Shown: piece by piece, positions 60,861-64,000 of the stretch | How positions within the stretch are numbered: position 1 is the stretch's first letter | Layout of the letters: the number at the start of each line of letters is the position of its first letter | Assembly: GCF_040581485.1 (NCBI RefSeq) | Contig: NC_090130.1 | Location: forward strand, 7,068,001-7,132,000 | DNA length: 64,000 nucleotides | From: Linepithema humile | Taxonomy: Eukaryota; Arthropoda; Insecta; Hymenoptera; Formicidae | Direction of reading: 5' to 3' | Notes under the pieces: generated by a model | The model's database searches: none | What the model was told of the DNA's origin: nothing | What the model saw: only the letters and a program-made list of their open reading frames with translations | Made by a program: the position numbers and the translations under genes

Positions 60861-63800
60861 TGCAGTATGATTCCGAACATATAATACGTTTCGCCATCTA
60901 TTTCTCAACGGAAGTCGGACGATCTCAGGATGCCGCCCGCCGCGTCTCAGTGAGACTGCGCTCTGCGGGCGCAGTCTCCTCGTTTATTGTACATAGGGAC
61001 GCGGAAATTGTGGCCAAAGCAAAGGCGGTCGGCTCGCGGTTCGGTAAACACTAAACACTCGTTAGCGTATAGATTGAAACGCAATCTGTATTCGGTGCGG
61101 CTACCTCAGCTACGGAGGAAGACGGAGGCGGATGCCGGGAAGCGGCGGCGCAGACAAAGAGGGCCGAGGCCGACTCCGCAGCGACGCGAGGAAGACAGGG
61201 CGCGTCGGGGGTTGCCGGCGGAAGGGTAGGTTCCACAGCCCAAAGAGCCCGAGGCCCCCCCACTAATTGATTTGTGCTCCAGCTTCAACAGCCCTCTCTA
61301 ACTCTCCGCTCTATCTCCACTCCGTCCCCGCTGCCCCCCCTCGTTACATCGGGACACTGGCATAGGTAAATCCACACGCGCTAAATACGCCGCCGCTTCG
61401 GCTACCGGCCACCCTTTCCTTTCCGGCGGAGGAAACAGAGGTCACTCCTTCTGCATCAAAGCTTCAAAGGACTGTTATCTTACAGGCAGCGCCGCGGATG
61501 GTTGCGTCTGGAGGGTAGCTAATTTCGGGATACGCGCGCACTTTCGATACCACCCTTCGGCAATCGTGCAGCGGGCTTTATATGCGCGGTAGCGAGCGTT
61601 AACTGCGAATGAAATTTGATAGTGCTTTGATTCAATTTTCGTCGAATCAATATTAGTTGAAACATTAGGGAAACATTGGGAAAACTAATTATTCGAAACG
61701 TTGATTGTAACATTCGGGAAATGTAATTGATGATGAAAGCGTAGAATTTGTAAAATTTTGTAGAAGTTGAAAAAAATTGTGTTACGTAAGAAAAATTTTA
61801 ATTTAAAAAAATAAACAGCTACGTGACTGCGTATTAATTAAACGTTACTCATATTGATTCGACTTGCGTCATTCGACGTACGATAATACGTTGGGAAATC
61901 GAAAAAGAACATTTCTACCGTATAATGATATTCGCCGTTAATTGCATAGTCGAGCGACGCCTTCGGGTTCATCGTTTAAGGTAGAACGTAACGAGGCGCT
62001 GGTGGACTCTTTGTTCCACCCTCGGGCTGTCCACTTTGCTTTCGTCCTGGATTTTTTCAGTCTTAGGTAATATCCTGAGTAACCGTTCCCTCCTTGCTTC
62101 CCCGCATCCTTCTTGCTCTCGTCTCTGTCCACGGGCTTAACGCAAACGAGCTTTCACGCAGCGTGTGATACCTCCACCTTTGCACGTAATGTGTATGCTC
62201 ACGTACGTGGAAATAGGTATTTTACATATGTTACTTTGACACCGAGTCTGGTTAAGACGTCTCACGTCGGCGATGATTACAGCGGCGCGCTGCACGACGA
62301 CAAGATAAACATGATTCTGTACGCGCGAATGGCTCTGTGAGATGCGATCTAACCGTCGTGTTATCGTCATTTTCTCAATGCTTCAGGTGATCGAGATACA
62401 TTGATTAAAAATTCTCACGACACGTTTCACTCTCCTTTTTATTTCAGGAACATCAATCTTCCTCTTTTTCTATTGAAAATTATTTGAAAAGAAACGCTTA
62501 AATAATTAACCGCAAGGTTTCCAAAAAATATCTGTTTTTATTGAATTCTTTAAATAGTGAAGCTTAATTATATTCACAAATATAAAAATTAATAAAACAT
62601 TTTCCTTGTTTGTTAAATTTATCATTATATTCCAGCGAAAAAAGTTTTTATTAACGTTAGCATTTAATTGCTTTTTCGTCGGAAATGATCTCTCTGGATA
62701 TGACATAAAAATGTATTGTATCTCAAAGTATCAGTCGGTCGATGGATGTCTGAGAGTCGCGATTCGTGTCAACAACGACAACGACGAAGGCAAGCTCTGT
62801 CCTGAATAATTGGATGAGCTCTTAAACACTGCAAATTACCCCCGCGGCGACTTACTTATTATACTACGAATCATGTGGGACGACGAGAACGGGGGCCGAG
62901 AGGGCAGAGCGGAGGGACGCAACGTCCGACTGCGGTGGCCGTTTATATTATAATTTCAAGCTACGATTACTTTGCCTTTTGTCTCCCGACAGGCGCACGT
63001 CGCGGTCAAAGCTCAAAAGCTTACTTATTATTTTCGGTCAAAGCCACGCGCGCGCCCCGCACCGCCTCGGCGACCTTTTTCAAGCTGTCGCCCCGAAGGT
63101 TGACGGGGAGGGTCCGTTTTCGCGACCGCAAAACTGGTTTCGCTAGCATTCGCCCAAGATGAGATCGTGAGATCGATAAGTATCGCCTTACGCACGGCTG
63201 CACGGAGATAAAATCGAAAATTGTTTTAAGCCTTTATTCTGCGACAAAAAGTATTCGACTTGTAAGTAATATCATAAAATGGATCGACAGTCGCATTCGA
63301 ATCAAATGACTAGACGTATCGCGCGAATGGCTGCAGAACGCGGCTATATCACAGATCGCTGATCTTAGGTTAACCCCCGGCAGGGGAGTCCAGATTCCGC
63401 CTACAGAGTATTCAATTTGAGTGGAGCGAATTGCAGATTCTCACCGACTGCCCGCGGGCTTATTATCGCACTTTACCGGGTTGAAACATCGGGCGAAATT
63501 GCTTCTCTACCCTGGCCGATTCGCCGCATACAACGATTCTGGAGCGGGCTTTACAACAGACTGATACGATCTATAACCGAATATTATGGTAGCTCGAGCA
63601 ACAAATGTGGCACAGCGCGACCTCGCTGCATCTCTACGTCATGACAAATATTTCACTCGGATCAATAATTACATCCTCCGCACTTCTTTCTACAATTTTC
63701 TTTATCAGGTATACTTAATTGCTTACTATTAACTGGATATCAGAAATAATGTACTATTTCACTTGCGAATAAAACGGAGCCGCATAAATCATGTGATATT

Positions 63801-63890
63801 ATGAAAACATAGAAGTATCAGAGAAGTAGAGAATTAATAACACACATTTAATTAAAGTCATCATTTACAGTTGTTTTCCTTTTTAATTTG
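60861..63890. other. non-coding block
   Basis: CpG-rich at 60910-61270 and 62870-63140, AT-rich at 61640-61860 and 62460-62720. Overlapping Arg-rich frames in 60987-61288 are compositional. A microexon-like pattern at about 62060 is discussed among the rejected items. The last 250 bases before 63896 are AT-rich and look like intron or 5' flank. Confidence 0.55.
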
Positions 63891-63895
63891 AAGAC

Positions 63896-64000
63896 ATGGA
63901 CGAGAGGCAGAAGAGCAGGTCCAAGCGCGATCGAGAGGCCGAAGACGATGAATCGGCATTAATTGATCGCTCGCGAGGTACGACGAAACGATCGGCAGAC
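63896..64000 (+). CDS. possible start of a protein-coding gene, cut by the window edge
   Basis: An ATG at 63896 opens 35 codons that are still open at the last base. The peptide starts MDERQKSRSKRDREAEDD and is strongly charged, like an unstructured N-terminus. In front lies a pyrimidine-rich stretch with two acceptor-like AGs, at 63869-63870 (TTTACAG) and 63892-63893 (TTTGAAG), so the ATG could sit near the 5' end of an internal exon. In-frame stops upstream exclude extension without splicing. A GAG/GTACGA sequence at 63976 could be a donor that ends the exon early. I cannot name the product from this fragment. Confidence 0.3.
   Translation, partial: MDERQKSRSKRDREAEDDESALIDRSRGTTKRSAD

Noticed and set aside
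62040..62070. Acceptor-like TTTTTTCAG, six bases, then donor-like GTAATA, suggesting a microexon
   Set aside because: Such short matches occur often by chance in 64 kb and there is no flanking coding sequence to connect.

Overview
This window looks like non-coding DNA (intergenic or long-intron) from an invertebrate nuclear genome. An insect, and within insects an ant or other hymenopteran, is my best guess. The evidence is indirect. No reading frame reaches the length or composition of a recognisable protein. Purine/pyrimidine microsatellites of the (GA)n/(CT)n type recur throughout. AT-rich stretches of a few hundred bases alternate with CpG-rich stretches containing many CGCG tetramers, and short non-autonomous inverted-repeat elements sit in the AT-rich parts. 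I saw no bacterial-style gene packing, no CRISPR array, and no rRNA or tRNA gene on reading both strands. I did not recognise the seeds of the common conserved insect microRNAs I looked for.

Layout. Positions 1-8300 alternate AT-rich and CpG-rich DNA, with a (CCG)n run, a long CT tract and a pair of TATA-like boxes. Positions 8300-12400 are CpG- and purine-rich with a (CG)n Z-DNA-type tract. Positions 12400-19300 hold a G-quadruplex motif, a degenerate TTAGN pentamer array and a short hydrophobic open frame on the minus strand. Positions 19300-36300 contain the strongest CpG-rich blocks (19.6-22.2 kb, 28.8-29.5 kb and 31.1-35.6 kb), two further G-quadruplex motifs and the best TATA plus initiator arrangement (about 34.0 kb). 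A clear MITE-like element with TA target duplications lies at 36493-36809. Positions 36800-50200 are mostly AT-rich with isolated more complex islands, a strong short-loop G-quadruplex motif at 45868, a 22-bp perfect palindrome at 44558 and several hairpins. Positions 50200-63900 hold a purine-rich block with the longest open frame (judged a composition artefact), a hairpin-dense island at 58.5-58.7 kb and a second inverted-repeat element at 58809-59011. At the right edge (63896-64000) an ATG opens a frame behind an acceptor-like sequence and runs out of the window. It is the only place where I suspect the edge of a real protein-coding gene.

No set of genes here can be said to work together. 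The value of the window is in its repeats, structure-forming motifs and possible regulatory sites. Most open frames occur in CpG- or GA-rich DNA where stop codons are rare, often in several frames at once, and I have left them out. Four short frames with less biased composition are listed at low confidence.
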